64,000 bases of DNA. It comes from Styela clava (Eukaryota > Chordata > Ascidiacea > Stolidobranchia > Styelidae). Positions 12,361 to 23,778 of this stretch are shown here, piece after piece. The notes beneath the pieces are model-generated. The model saw only the letters and a list, made by a program, of their open reading frames with translations, was not told the origin of the DNA and searched no databases. The position numbers were made by a program, and so were the translations under genes. Position 1 is the first letter of the stretch, and every line of letters starts with the position of its first letter. The stretch is from positions 24,635,383-24,699,382 of the forward strand of contig NC_135252.1 in assembly GCF_964204865.1 (NCBI RefSeq), given 5' to 3'.

Positions 12361-12834
12361 AGACTGGGGGCGAGTGGTTTGAACATTTGACTGATTTATC
12401 TTGGTACTACTTACTTTTGGTGTGTTTACGTATGGTTGACTGCATCGCGATTATTGGCTGATTACTCGATTACTTCTTGTTATAGTTAACTGTCTAGAGC
12501 TTTAGTCTGTCTTTAGATCTGTTCTCATAAGCTTGTTAATGGTGCTATAGTCATTGGATATGAATAATCTATTTCTTAAGTTTCTTACATTGGGATAATC
12601 TGTTCTGACAAAGCCTCATTTAAATGTAAGTGAATTGGTATATTCTTGCTTTGTATTGTGCCTGATTGTCTGTGCTCATTTTAATATTCATCTTTATTGT
12701 TTGTCAGGTCACTTTGTCTTACTGATATCTGGATTAAATCACTTTGGGAGAAATCTATTCGTTTCATTTCGGGATATTAGTTAAAGAGACATAGTAGGCA
12801 AGGGTGATTTGTCAATGGGCAGAAATCCAAACTA
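12361..12834 (+). repeat. BEL/Pao 3' LTR with polypurine tract
   Basis: The LTR is 12375-12834. It is preceded by the purine-rich agactgggggcgag (12361-12374), the likely polypurine tract that primes plus-strand synthesis. Confidence 0.92.
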
Positions 12835-13015
12835 AGCAGCGACACCCAAGGTTCTAATATCTAATTCAACAGATTGGGAATTCTAGAGTTTTAAAATTTC
12901 TAAAAATCACCATTACCAACTCTGGTCGGCTCAACTTTTATTTCTTCTTGGATTTCCTTAAATCATTGTTTGACTTTTCTTTGTATTTTCAATTACTGTT
13001 AGACTTAGTCACGGG

Positions 13016-13414
13016 TAGGGCTGGGCATTTCGAATCGAATAGTGAATTATTCGAATCGGTTTAGAGCAAAATTTCGAATCGTCACCACGTGTTTTTCTTC
13101 TGTGGTCTACTCTAGGACTCTAGGTGAATTTCTTAATTTTTTTTATTGAAGCCATATTTTATCAACGCAATTCTGACATATGACGCTTTTCTGTAGTGAG
13201 TTATTGATGAAAACATGTTTCTTATTCTGTGTGAACACTCAGCAATCTGCCTGAGAGATGTATTCTATATCTTCAGAAATTCATTTGTTCACAAGACTAA
13301 TTACACTAAAATGTCGCATACAATGAAATATATCCTAAGTATTTGAGATTCGATTCGAAAAAAATATTCGATTCGATTCTGAAATCATCAGGTATTCAAA
13401 AATGCTCAGCTCTA
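13016..13414. mobile_element. hAT-like MITE with TAGGGCTGGGC ends, 399 bp
   Basis: The left end TAGGGCTGGGCATTTCGAAT and inverted right end TAGAGCTGAGCATTTTTGAA pair as terminal inverted repeats. The flanking 8-bp duplication GTCACGGG (13008-13015, 13415-13422) is perfect. The interior is rich in GATTCGAAT-like repeats near both ends. Non-coding. Confidence 0.93.
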
Positions 13415-13517
13415 GTCACGGGTGTCGCCGCTCGATAACCAGTGTTGGTTTCTCGCGACTCCTTTCATCCCGAATTATCCGTTTTTCCTTCTTTTTACAT
13501 TCTGTATTCATTTAGTG

Positions 13518-14340
13518 CAGGATTTCCCAAACTGCAGTCCGCGGTCCCCTGAGGTTCCATGATGACTGTACAAGGCGTCCGCAACGATATAAAAGGAGTC
13601 TGATCAACATTAATGATTGATTTCAAGGAAACGCCATTGTACCTTTTTGGTTGAGCGAGAGAGAGAGAGAGATTTATTTCGTCAACCAGAAAAAAAAACA
13701 GTCATGATAATAAATAAATAATGGCTATAAAAAAATACACTTTTTTCGGTATAGAATGGAAGGAGCGATACAACCATGCGGTCATTGAAGTCAGCCTCCT
13801 CCAAGTTTACGCTGATGAGTTTACAGTAAAATATGACTATTAAAAATGGTTAAAGTTCACGAAACAAAGTTTGAAAAAACAAACAACAAGAAATGAACTA
13901 AGCAATTGTTCAGGATGTTAACATCTATAAATACAAATACACATGTTGAATGTACACCCAGCAATACGGATACAGACGATATATTCATTTTATATATTCA
14001 TTGCTATCATTGAAAGCAAATAAAATTTTATAGCTTTTTGCAACAACCTGCATCTGTGAGGCAGCATTTTCAACTTTTACTAATATGATGACAAAACACA
14101 GGTCGAGACTGGCCGTAGAGACGGACCCAAGAGTTTGCTTGTCGCAAATTACTCCGAGAATTAATAAATTGTGCGGTGAAAAGAAATCTCATCGATCACA
14201 TTAATGTGTCGTTTGTGTTGTAAATGAAACATTATCCTTCCTAGTAAGTTAGGCACACAAATTGATACGTCATATGGGGGTCCGTCAAAACTAAGATTCA
14301 CAAATGGGGGTCAGTGGCCCAAAACGTTCGAGAAACTCTG
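13518..14340. mobile_element. hAT-like MITE, 823 bp
   Basis: The left end CAGGATTTCCCAAACTGCAG and inverted right end CAGAGTTTCTCGAACG are followed by near-perfect 8-bp flanks atttagtg (13510-13517) and gtttagtg (14341-14348), 7 of 8. No transposase frame. A short GA microsatellite lies at about 13656-13671. Confidence 0.85.
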
Positions 14341-14941
14341 GTTTAGTGTATTTCAAAGATGGTGAAAAATAAACTACCGACTACTACTGACCCTGTATTA
14401 ACAAGTCAGGTCCCAATCGGTTCCACACTTGACGGCGCAAAACAATGTGCAAAACGTAAGCCATTATATATAAATGTAATGCTTGATGGGGAAATACATT
14501 CAATCTATTTAAAGAGCTTGTTTTTTTTTACTAACAATTTTTTGTCACTGTGTTATTTTTGCAAAGAAATTTAACTACAGCATCACCATTTTACGTCAAC
14601 GAGTGTTTTTTATTACATATTTTTGTAGGAAAAGCACCGTTGTGACACACATACCATAACCATGCATTCTATCCTATCAAAGTGTATTTATTTATTCGGA
14701 CCCACCGAGTGTTTATGTTACACAACTTTGACGCCCGAACGATACCCGTTCGTGTCTTTTTTTTGTTGCGGAAAAATCAAAATACACTGTGAGATTACTA
14801 CTGCTAGGATGCTTTTTTGGTCTTCGTTTTCCTATATTCAAGCATCGCTCGCTCGCTTGTTTTGGTGTTTCTTTCTCGTACTTACTATTTTCTTTTATCA
14901 CTCTTTTCATTTTTTTGCCACTCTGTTCTTTTATCTCTTTC
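14341..14941. other. Gene-free spacer
   Basis: I see nothing convincing here. Short open frames on both strands near the right side are produced by the neighbouring pyrimidine-rich tandem repeat. Confidence 0.4.
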
Positions 14942-15230
14942 GTCACTCCTGTCACTCTTTTCTTTATCTATCATTTTTGTCACTCCGTTTTTATCGCTTC
15001 GTCCCCCTTTTCTCTTCATTTGTCACTCCTGTCACTCTTTTCTTTATCTATCATTTTTATCACTCCGTTTTTTATCGCTTCGTCCCCCTTTTCTCTTCTT
15101 TTGTCACTCCTGTCACTCTTTTCTTTATCTATCATTTTTGTCACTTCGTTTTTTCATCGCTTCGTCTCCATTTCCTCTTCTTTTGTCACTCTTTTCTTTA
15201 TCTATTCTATCGTTTTTGTCCCACTCGCCT
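14942..15230. repeat. Pyrimidine-rich tandem repeat, about 80-bp unit
   Basis: Units begin GTCACTCCTGTCACTC at 14942, 15022 and 15103, with a partial unit at 15185 that lacks one internal GTCACTC. Periods are 80, 81 and 82 bp. The plus strand is strongly pyrimidine (TTTTCTTTATCTATC, CCCTTTTCTCTTC). Because T/C runs lack stops, long open frames appear in all three plus frames; they are low-complexity artefacts. Confidence 0.9.
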
Positions 15231-15317
15231 CTTTGTCTGTCGCCTGCGTTTTCACATACGAACAGGCCCTCGTTGCAATATTCAACTCAAATCCACAACT
15301 TGAATTAATGATCCTAA

Positions 15318-15390
15318 GTGATTCAAGAGTCTTGTTGCACACTAACACAAATATATTTTTGTAACGTTTCGTCTGACCATATTTGGAGAG
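15318..15390. repeat. PLE-type 3' tail fragment
   Basis: The motif GTGATTCAAGAGTC...GTAACGTTTCGTCTGACC matches the repeats at 45021 and 45152. The inverse (a GACGAAACGTTAC-type linker) is usual near the 3' end of Penelope-like elements, which is my tentative assignment. It abuts the minisatellite. Confidence 0.4.
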
Positions 15391-15548
15391 GGAGTGATCA
15401 CTTTTTTGTGGCTTTGGGGCCAGGCCACTGAAATGGGGCCAGGCCACGGAGAAATTGGGGCCAGGCCACGGAGAAATTGGGGCCGGGCCACAGAGAAATT
15501 GAGGCCGGGCCACGGAGAAATCGGGGCCAGGCCAGGCCAGGCCATGGT
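15388..15548. repeat. GC-rich minisatellite, 22-bp unit
   Basis: About five to six units of GGGGCCAGGCCACGGAGAAA(TT), preceded by a leader GTGATCACTTTTTTGTGGCT. The same leader and unit occur in the opposite orientation at 21435-21610. It is far more GC-rich than its surroundings. It directly joins the 197-bp satellite on its right. Confidence 0.95.
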
Positions 15549-17276
15549 GCTATGCAGTAATACGGAGCCACACTCAAATTCTGGTATGAAAAGTGGATTA
15601 GTCCTATTTTTTGTGTGTTCAACGGGTTAGTAATGATCTTGAAGGTACAGACAAACCTTATTAGTGAAAATAATACGCTTGAATCACATTTAACCGAGAA
15701 TTTATTGCCTGGAAATACTGGATAGAAAATGGAGCCACAGACTTGAGCAGTTCAGTATTATGGAGCCACACTCAAATTCGTTTTGAGAAGTGGATTAGTC
15801 TTATTCTTTGTGTGTTTAACAGGTTAGTGATGATCTTGAAGGTACAGGCAAACCTAATTAGTGAAAAGAATACGCTTGAATCACATTTAACCGAGAATTT
15901 ACTGCCTGGAAATACAGGATAGAAAATGGAGCCACAGACTAGAGCAGTTCAGTAATATAGAGCCACACTCAAATTCGTTTTGAGAAGTGGATTAGTCTTA
16001 TTTTTTGTGTGTTTAACAGGTTAGTAATGATCTTGAAGGTACAGGCAAACCTTATTAGTGAAAAGAATACGCTTGAATCACATTTAACCGAGAATTTATT
16101 GCCTGGAAATACAGGATAGAAAATGGAGCCACAGACTAGAGCAGTTCAGTAATATGGAGCCACACTCAAATTCGTTTTTAGAAGTGGATTAGTCTTATTT
16201 TTTGTGTGTTTAACAGGTTAGTGATGATCTTGAAGGTACAGGCAAACTTAATTAGTGAAAAGAATACGCTTGAATCGCATTTAACCGAGAATTTATTGCC
16301 TGGAAATACAGGATAGAAAATGGAGCCACAGACTAGAGCAGTTCAGTAATATGGAGCCACACTCAAATTCGTTTTGAGAAGTGGATTAGTCTTATTTTTT
16401 GTGTGTTTAACAGGTTAGTGATGATCTTGAAGGTACAGACAAACCTTATTAGTGAAAAGAATATGCTTGAATCGCATTTTACCGAGAATTTATTGCCTTG
16501 AAATACAGGATAGAAAATGGAGCCACAGACTAGAGCAGTTCAGTAATATAGAGCCACACTCAAATTCGTTTTGAGAAGTGGATTAGTCTTATTTTTTGTG
16601 TGTTTAACAGGTTAGTAATGATCTTGAAGGTACAGGCAAACCTTATTAATGAAAAGAATACGCTTGAATCACATTTAACCGAGAATTTATTGCCTGGAAA
16701 TACAGGATAGAAAATGGAGCCACAGACTAGAGCAGTTCAGTAATATGGAGCCACACTCAAATTCGTTTTTAGAAGTGGATTAGTCTTATTTTTTGTGTGT
16801 TTAACAGGTTAGTGATGATCTTGAAGGTACAGGCAAACCTAATTAGTGAAAAGAATACGCTTGAATCACATTTAACCGAGAATTTATTGCCTGGAAATAC
16901 AGGATAGAAAATGGAGCCACAGACTAGAGCAGTTCAGTAATATGGAGCCACACTCAAATTCGTTTTGAGAAGTGGATTAGTCTTATTTTTTGTGTGCTTA
17001 ACAGGTTAGTGATGATCTTGAAGGTACAGACAAACCTTATTAGTGAAAAGAATATGCTTGAATCGCATTTTACCGAGAATTTATTGCCTGGAAATACAGG
17101 ATAGAAAATGGAGCCACAGACTTGAGCAGTTCAGTAATATGGAGCCACACTCAAATTCTGTTATGAGGTGTGGATTAGTCTTATTTTTTGTGTGTTTAAC
17201 AGGTTAGTGATGATCTTGAAGGTACAGGCAAACCTTATTAGTGAAAAGAATTCGCTTGAATCACATTTAACCGAGG
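15549..17276. repeat. 197-bp satellite array, about 8.7 monomers, with trimer higher-order structure
   Basis: Monomers starting GAGCCACACTCAAATT begin at 15565, 15763, 15960, 16157, 16354, 16551, 16748, 16945 and 17142; the spacing is 197 bp (198 for the first). The ninth is cut at about 17276. Diagnostic variants recur every third monomer: the 15960 and 16551 copies share AATATAGAGCC upstream and GTTAGTAATGATC, 16157 and 16748 share GTTTTTAGAAG, and 16354 and 16945 share AATATGCTTGAATCGCATTTTACC. The array therefore has a 591-bp higher-order unit repeated twice. No coding potential. Confidence 0.97.
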
Positions 17277-17830
17277 TTCATATATAGGTTATAATATATA
17301 TAGGTTCATAGTTTGTATATTTGAAAATCTCGTAATTCTCTACTTTTTAAGTTTGTTTTTAATAAATAAAAATATAAGATATCCCCCGAAAATAAGCCCT
17401 AGTGTTATTTTTCGGAAGAAAATTGAAATGAGACCCAGTCTTATTCTTGGGGAAACATGGTATATCTGTATATGGAGCCATGCTTGATTTCTGTTATGGA
17501 GATGATTTTGTATTTTTTTTTTTCATGGTTTTCAACAGGTTAGTAAAGATCTTCAAGTTACAGGTAACCATAATAGTATGAAATCATGTTTGACTGTCTG
17601 AAAAGTAAATACTTTGAAATTTGTTGCCGGGAAGTGCAGTTTAAAAAGTGGATTCATACAGCGAGGTGATTCGGGGACGCAATGTCTGAATGTTGTCGGA
17701 AGTGGAATAGTCATAGTTTTTATTTCATATAACAGGTTTGTAATGATGGTTAAGTTACTTTACAACAATAGTACCATAAGATTTGTTTCACTTTTTGGGG
17801 AATTAATGTTTTTTGTTCAGTATATATGCT
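17277..17830. repeat. Degenerate satellite monomers and a dispersed repeat
   Basis: Beyond the array edge, 17461-17590 keeps diverged monomer landmarks (TGGAGCCATGCTTGATTTCTGTTATG, then AACAGGTTAGTAAAGATCTTCAAGTTACAGG), and 17640-17760 keeps GTGGATT...AACAGGTTTGTAATGATGG. Between array and relics lies a GAAAATAAGCC-type dispersed repeat (17366-17460). These look like older monomers that escaped homogenisation. Confidence 0.6.
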
Positions 17831-19266
17831 GATATGAGTAATGATCGCAGTGAAACAGATACTATACGATAACTGAGGAATGTATACAAGAATTAGGCTG
17901 TGAGAAGCTGGTATCATATCAATTTGATCATAGATTATGAATATGAAAGCTAATTTGTAGTTTACATTTACCAGGTTGGGAAAAATATTTCAAGCTTATC
18001 TTACTCAAACTATTTATAAGTAATACTCATATCAGACTATACATTTTAGCCTAATATTACAATGTATATTATTTATTAGATAACATTAGCTGGCGCACTG
18101 GATTTTTCATTTGAGACTGGTTTTGGGGGAAGCTTTGATTCACACTTTTATATTCGTTAGTCATTCAAATGGTTTGAGTGGAGATTTAAGTATATATTTG
18201 TTTTTGAGATTGTTCTGCAATGTTTTACGGTTGTGACAAAGCTAGAAATACTTATTAATATTCCTTATATTTTTATATCCAACTGAAGCATGCATAACAT
18301 ATTTGTATTATATTCTTGTGATGATTACTACTACATACATAATTGGATCTGCTTTCAGGGATTGTTTAAATTGATAATGAAAACAGGAATCAAGCGAAAA
18401 AGTTTTTCCGAGAAGAACTATATTCCGAACGAGATTCCACTACAAAGATTAAATACTAAAATAGATGGAATAGTATGATGGTAAGATTTGGTATTATTTG
18501 CCTTGATCACATCATTGTAACAATAACTGTACAGATGAGACCTGAATACAATCTCCATGGTTATATTTTTTTGTTCCAGTCAAGATTGTGTCTAATAGTC
18601 GAGTCTGAATTTTGTACATTTGTTTTCCTAAAATAACATTTGCAAGTTCTTTCACAATTTTTCTTGACTATTTGCTATTTTTATGCTGTATTTGGAAAAA
18701 TTTCATTGTCAAGAGATGTTCTCGCAAGATGTTTTTTGCAAATGGTGTTCCCTATTAAGCACTCTTTTTTTTATAAAAGTGTAAGATGTGAATTTTTTGC
18801 CACTATTGGTTTCATTTTTAAATATCGCCTCAATCACTAAGCATTGTAAAGAAATACATGTAATGCCTAATATGTATTAATTGTATCACATGATAAAAAA
18901 TTGTTCAGTATGGCTTTAACAAATAACATAATCTCAGGTGCTCACGTCGTAACGACATGCAAACAGTTGTCGCAGTTTCCATGTTATTGATTTTGCTTCT
19001 CCAAAACATCGCGTACATAAAACAATAGAATGACGTGGAATTGGCAAGTGTGGTATTATGATTGCTCGAAGATTTATTCAGATTCTACGTACCTCAATGT
19101 GAGTTTGACGTATTGTTTGTACTGAGCTTTATAGCAGGACATGCAACAATAAGTAAAAACAGAATAGAATATAAAAATTGGCCCATTCCATTTGTTTCCT
19201 AACTTAATGAGTTTTTGATAATGAAGTGATCTGCGATGTATACAAATCAGGGATGGACCAAGCAGT
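17831..19266. other. Gene-free AT-rich interval
   Basis: No gene or delimited repeat recognised. Short frames, for example at 18290-18478, have no recognisable similarity or splice context. Confidence 0.4.
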
Positions 19267-19274
19267 CTTTAGTC

Positions 19275-19742
19275 CAGGGGTTCTCAACCTGGGGTTCGCG
19301 AAAAGATTTCAGGGGGTACTTGGATGGCAGTCGAGTTTTTGCGTGTTGCTGTTTTTAATATCCTTTATTACTACCAGAGGAAAATGCGTGCCGATTGTAA
19401 CTGGATGCCAATTGAAACATAGATTTTCCCTGATCTTGCGTTGTTGTGATTGTGACGTAAACAATGTGAAATTCACAGAAAATACAGCGTGCTGCGAGCA
19501 CTGGAGAAAGTGATATCCTTATTGAAACTTGAAAGGGATTTCAAGAATTTATTAGTTAGGGCAATATTAGTAACAGGGAAATTAAATTTAGTTTTATCTG
19601 GTCAATAAATTGTTGTTTCAACAAATTGTTAATCGATATATCACAACTTTGTTCGGTGTCACATTACTGGGGGTTCACGTTGATTGTTTCGTGCCTGGGG
19701 GGGGGGGGGGGTATTTTGCAGAAAAAAGGTTGAGAACCCCTG
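19275..19742. mobile_element. hAT-like MITE, 468 bp
   Basis: The ends CAGGGGTTCTCAACCTGGGG and, at the right, GGTTGAGAACCCCTG form a near-perfect inverted repeat. Flanks ctttagtc (19267-19274) and gtctagtc (19743-19750) match at 6 of 8. There is a 15-base G run (19697-19711) just inside the right end. An open frame inside (19226-19513) spans the element end and is not a gene. Confidence 0.9.
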
Positions 19743-19750
19743 GTCTAGTC

Positions 19751-21434
19751 GAATAAACACCATGTTTTATTGAATCTTCGTTAGATTTGGATTGAATAGT
19801 TGACAATGATAAAAATGATGTAATAATTCTATATGAAACCTACATACTTCCTTCTGTTAGATAAATTTCATCCCATATTGTTGCTAACAACCGTGCCATA
19901 AAACCCCACTCCCTAATATCACTACCATTTAATTTTACGTTTTACCTGTATTCTCAAAATGGTGTGCAGGATTAAAAAGTATTTATTGGTGAAATAGGTA
20001 TTTTGATTCCCAGTACTGTAAAATAATAAACCACTCAAGTCATCAAGAATTTTAGCATAATTTTTTTGTTTTATAGCTTGGAGAGAAGAAATTATATCAT
20101 GGTGTCTGCTATGATGACAACAATACGGACTCTATATAATTTTGGTTTTATATTGTGTAGGAGATACTCAACCTTACCAGTGTGGTTGCTAAAAACAAAT
20201 TTGAAAAAATACCAAATTGAATTTTGCGAATTTTCCCTTGAATCTCTAAACCAGTTCCAGTCAAAAGAGTCTTACAATTTCCTTGCTTATGATTATCTAA
20301 TATGCGTTTGTACTACTGTTACTTTTCCGATATATCTATGATGACTTATATTGAAAAAACAGTCTTATGATTGAACATTTATCCCTGATATTCATTACGC
20401 TGAATATAATTGAAGTAATTATCGGTAATAGGAAAGTCTTAAGATGCTAAAAAAAAGGACTCCCTCGGAGATGAATCTTATTTTAAAAAAGAGTATGTTG
20501 GAATCCTGCCAATCTGGTGTTTGCAATTTTTTTTTGCATATTTTTCAATAAATGAAACAGTTTTATCAACTGGTATGCATGGATCTTGTTTTCTGTTAGG
20601 GATAATGTATAACTGAGAAGAGTAGTCTTTTTGCATGTTGAGTATTGGGATACTAGTGGTTGTGATAGCGTATACCAGCTACCGATATGTTGTGCCTGCA
20701 ATTTGTATTACAAATCTAAAACATCTTAGCGTGTAAACCCCTGTCAATTGCCTATGCAATACAGGTAGAACTACACAATTTATCAGTACGGACTTCATTT
20801 AATAATAGCATTTGAGTCACTGGTGGAATTATTCCATGATCTATTAACCATGTATTGTATGAAAATAATTAAATAACACATATTCGCTAAAAAAAATTAA
20901 CAATCACAAAAAGGTATGCAACAAGCAATAAATATAACTTATTTCACTGAGTTTTTTTTAACATATAGGCACCAGTTCACGCTACAGTAAAAAGACAATG
21001 AATGCGGGGAGGAATATAAATGTATATGTACGGTGACCAGTAGAAACACTACAATAATGTATCGCTCGCAATATACCCCCTCACATAAGTAATACATTGG
21101 GTGAGCGAACACGTACTACTTCTTTTATCAATACCTTTCCATCTGAAATATGTAGGCTTCAAACTTTACTTGAGGTTTTGTTTGCTTTCCCGATTCTATA
21201 ATCAGTTACTTTATCATTTGTTTTTATCTATTATTTTCTATTCTATTGCTGATTATGGAGTCGGTACATTTGTAATGAGTAAGTGTTCGAATACAGCATT
21301 TTCCCTGGTTGTAACATACGATACGGTTCAATTGTACAAGTACCGGTACGGTACCGTACATGTCTTAACATTACCAGTTTCCACATCACTTATAAACAAA
21401 AATATAACTAAACAAATACGGATGTCTTAACATT
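19751..21434. other. Gene-free interval
   Basis: Nothing supported. Near 21330-21362 there is a cluster of overlapping palindromes (TACCGGTACGGTACCGTAC), similar to one near 6043-6080; its meaning is unknown. Confidence 0.4.
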
Positions 21435-21610
21435 ACCATTGCGCTGGCCTGGCCCCGAATATTCTGAGGCCTGGCCCCATTTTCTCCGTGGCCTGGCCCC
21501 ATTTTCTCTGTGGCCTGGCCCCATTTTCTCTGTGGCCTGGCCCCATTTTCTCCGTGGCCTGGCCCCTTTTGTGTGGCCTGGCTCCAAAGCCACAAAAAAG
21601 TTATCACCCC
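21435..21610. repeat. 22-bp GC-rich minisatellite, inverted copy
   Basis: Five to six units of GGCCTGGCCCCATTTTCTCC(GT), the reverse complement of the 15388-15548 array. The shared leader GGCTCCAAAGCCACAAAAAA lies on the right here. The two arrays are therefore inverted copies of one element about 6 kb apart. Confidence 0.93.
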
Positions 21611-23458
21611 TGTTGCATATTTGAACAATCAGTGTAAAATTATGGCAGTCACGCATGTTAAATAATCAAAAAAATCGGCGAATTCTTGATCAGATAACAG
21701 CAGGTGACCGAAATGAAAGTCATTGATGAGATCTCTCTCTTTGTTTTATATTTAACAATTGAAGTCCAAACTAAACAATGGTGTTTTGTGTTTTTAGTTA
21801 TGTTTCTGTTATTAGCATATCTGGCCATGCATGATCCAATTCTAAGAAAAAAATATTAGGTAGCCTACAAGAATTGATTAAAACAATGAATAAAAGATTT
21901 GTATTTGGTCTAAACTTCCTTAATATTCATCCCATGTAGCTCATGTGTCCCGAAGAGATGAATATAATGAGATTCCTTGTTCTTTCGATAAATGTGGTCA
22001 TGAAATAGTTTTTCAATGCCAATGACACTAAAATCTTTAAGAGAATGTCCCGGTTGACTGAAATTGGAGCCAACAGCCAGATCTTTGTTTTGGGTTTTTA
22101 TACTTCTAATATGTTTAGTTATTCCTATTTTGAAAAAGTTAGGAAATATTATCACACAAATATCCTAAATATTGATTCCTAACGTAAAAATATAAACAAG
22201 AGAGCGATGCTCAAATATATGGACACGGATACCAAAGAGAAGCAGTATTCTACCTTATCTTTCACAGTGCCGGTACCATCAAAAAACTTCCGACCTTCAA
22301 TTTCAAATTGAAAAACGACTTACATAGAGTCCAGAGGAAGTTTTGAAATATTTAGAAGTAATAGCCTTCTAGAGAAAATCACAATCTTCAACCACTGAAA
22401 ATTACAAAGCAATTGGTCCATTAGTGAAAGAGAAAAGCCATTCTTTCACAACAAGAAGAAATATACCAACAAGATCAACAACAAAACGATTGATAGACCC
22501 AATTCATGTCCGACAAGAGAGCAATGCTTGAATACATGCACACATGACTTATTGAATACATGACTTATGCACTCAAACAACTAACCGCAGTAGCGACAGC
22601 CTACAGTACACAACTTATACTTAAATGTGAGTCGCAGAAAGAAAGGCAGGACAGCCGTGGCGAAATTTTGAATAAAGTATGGAAATTCGGAGAAAATTAA
22701 ACAAAAAAGTGAAAGCCTTCCGGCGACTACTTAGTACTTACATATTTAAGAACTGGAATTTGATTGATTGATCTATTGGCCTAATAATTACCGAGAAATG
22801 CATTTTTTCGGACCAAAAAAGCCACCCTGACAACAACAATAGGATTTTCATATTTATCTCGGAGATAGGGTAGCCGAAATATTCTATTGTATCATTGCTA
22901 GTTTTCTGGTTGACAAAATAATAAATCTCCCCTTCCCTCGTCCGGTTACTACCCTTTTTTCCCGAAAATAAAACTGAATCTTATTTCAATTTTCTTCCGA
23001 AAAATAACATCAGATCTTATTTTCTTGGGATGTCATATATTTTCATATTTTCGGGGAACCTAGGTAGTCCATGATTAAACAAAAAGATGATTATGGCCAT
23101 TCCGTGTTCAACTAAACAGAAGTAGCTCGTAGAATAACGCTTACTTCAATCAACCAATCATTTTATTTCGGCTCTCTGACTAAAACGGAACAATACAAAA
23201 AAGTAAACAGGCAACAAATACAGAACAATACCAGAAAGTAAACAGACAACAAATACAGAGATACCTGGAAGGCGAGCATAACTTAAAATAAAGTTAAAAA
23301 ACGTACAAGTACGTGCCCACCCACCAAAAATCTTAAAAACAGGAATTATGGAATACAAAAATCTGACCTGCATCAGCGAGAACTGTGTTTTTCGCTACTA
23401 TATGCTTAAAGCAAACTACAAATTATGGCGCTGTTGATATCGAGTAACCCAGCTCCTA
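21611..23458. other. Gene-free interval with PLE and dispersed-repeat remnants
   Basis: Contains the PLE endonuclease fragment annotated separately. A repeat with GAGAGC(G/A)ATGCT motifs at about 22195-22230 and 22510-22530 is shared with about 49735-49770 and 50190-50215. SINE-tail and GAAAATAA-type fragments lie at about 22837-23055. A sequence (ATCAACCAATCATTTTATTT at about 23149) is shared with 40565. No gene supported. Confidence 0.45.
21910..22155 (-). pseudogene. Penelope-like element GIY-YIG region fragment
   Basis: The 81-residue frame reads ...HIRSIKTQNKDLAVGSNFSQ, then PGHSLKDFSVIGIEKL and HGMNIKE near its end. This spacing (basic His-Arg segment, VG..F...GHS..D, Ile-rich strand, late HG.N) resembles the C-terminal half of the GIY-YIG endonuclease region of Penelope-like retroelements. 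The GIY-YIG motif itself and the reverse transcriptase are absent. Assigned from motif memory only. Confidence 0.5.
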
Positions 23459-23778
23459 GGATTCACACATTTATCTCGGGGGAGAAGAGAACCGATAAGA
23501 CGGCTTAATCATATGGCAAACCACGGCCTTTCGTCCGATTACCATTCCATGTCGGGTATGGGATTAGTTAGCCAGGTGTTTTTGTTTCCGGAAGCATGGA
23601 CTTGATGGTGGATGAAGCCGTAACCAGCGGTTACGTGAACCACCCTACGGTGTCGAGGAGTCCAGCAATCCTTTCGCACATAAATTATTCGAACCTGCGA
23701 ACTCATGCAAGAGTAATTAGCGGTGCTGTGGCAAGCGTATTCATAACGTTTAGCACGATGCACCACACCGCCGAGCTA
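23459..23778 (-). repeat. tRNA-derived SINE copy
   Basis: Nearly full-length relative of the 32060-32402 copy: tail motif ATTCACACATTTATCTCGGG at the left, tRNA-like head at the right on the minus strand. The B box region GGTTCGAATAA (around 23685-23696) is damaged at its end by a short deletion. Confidence 0.8.

Larger units (their letters stand above)
7019..12834 (+). mobile_element. BEL/Pao LTR retrotransposon, defective copy, 5.8 kb
   Basis: Two 460-bp direct LTRs (7019-7478 and 12375-12834) enclose gag/pol remnants. The element is flanked by a perfect 5-bp target duplication, AGCAG, at 7014-7018 and 12835-12839. The LTRs differ at four positions that I could count, about 99% identity, so insertion was recent. 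Domain order (CCHC knuckles, aspartic protease, reverse transcriptase, RNase H, integrase inside one pol) and the 5-bp duplication are those of BEL/Pao. Coding is broken: gag is very short, a frameshift separates it from pol, and pol has an in-frame stop and a second frameshift in the integrase tail. No env-like frame is visible. The LTRs start TG and end TA. Confidence 0.95.

Noticed and set aside
14662-15364. Three long overlapping plus-strand open frames rich in Phe, Leu and Ser
   Set aside because: They are translations of a T/C-rich tandem repeat with an 80-bp period; absence of stops follows from composition, and all three frames are open.
15202-15630. Open frames with repeated GPGHGEIGARP- or ISPWPG-like peptides on both strands (also at 21386-21656)
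   Set aside because: They are products of the 22-bp minisatellite and stay open because of its lack of stop codons in several frames.
15549-17276. CRISPR-like regular repeats
   Set aside because: The period is 197 bp with no short repeat/variable spacer structure, and the DNA is animal; it is a satellite.
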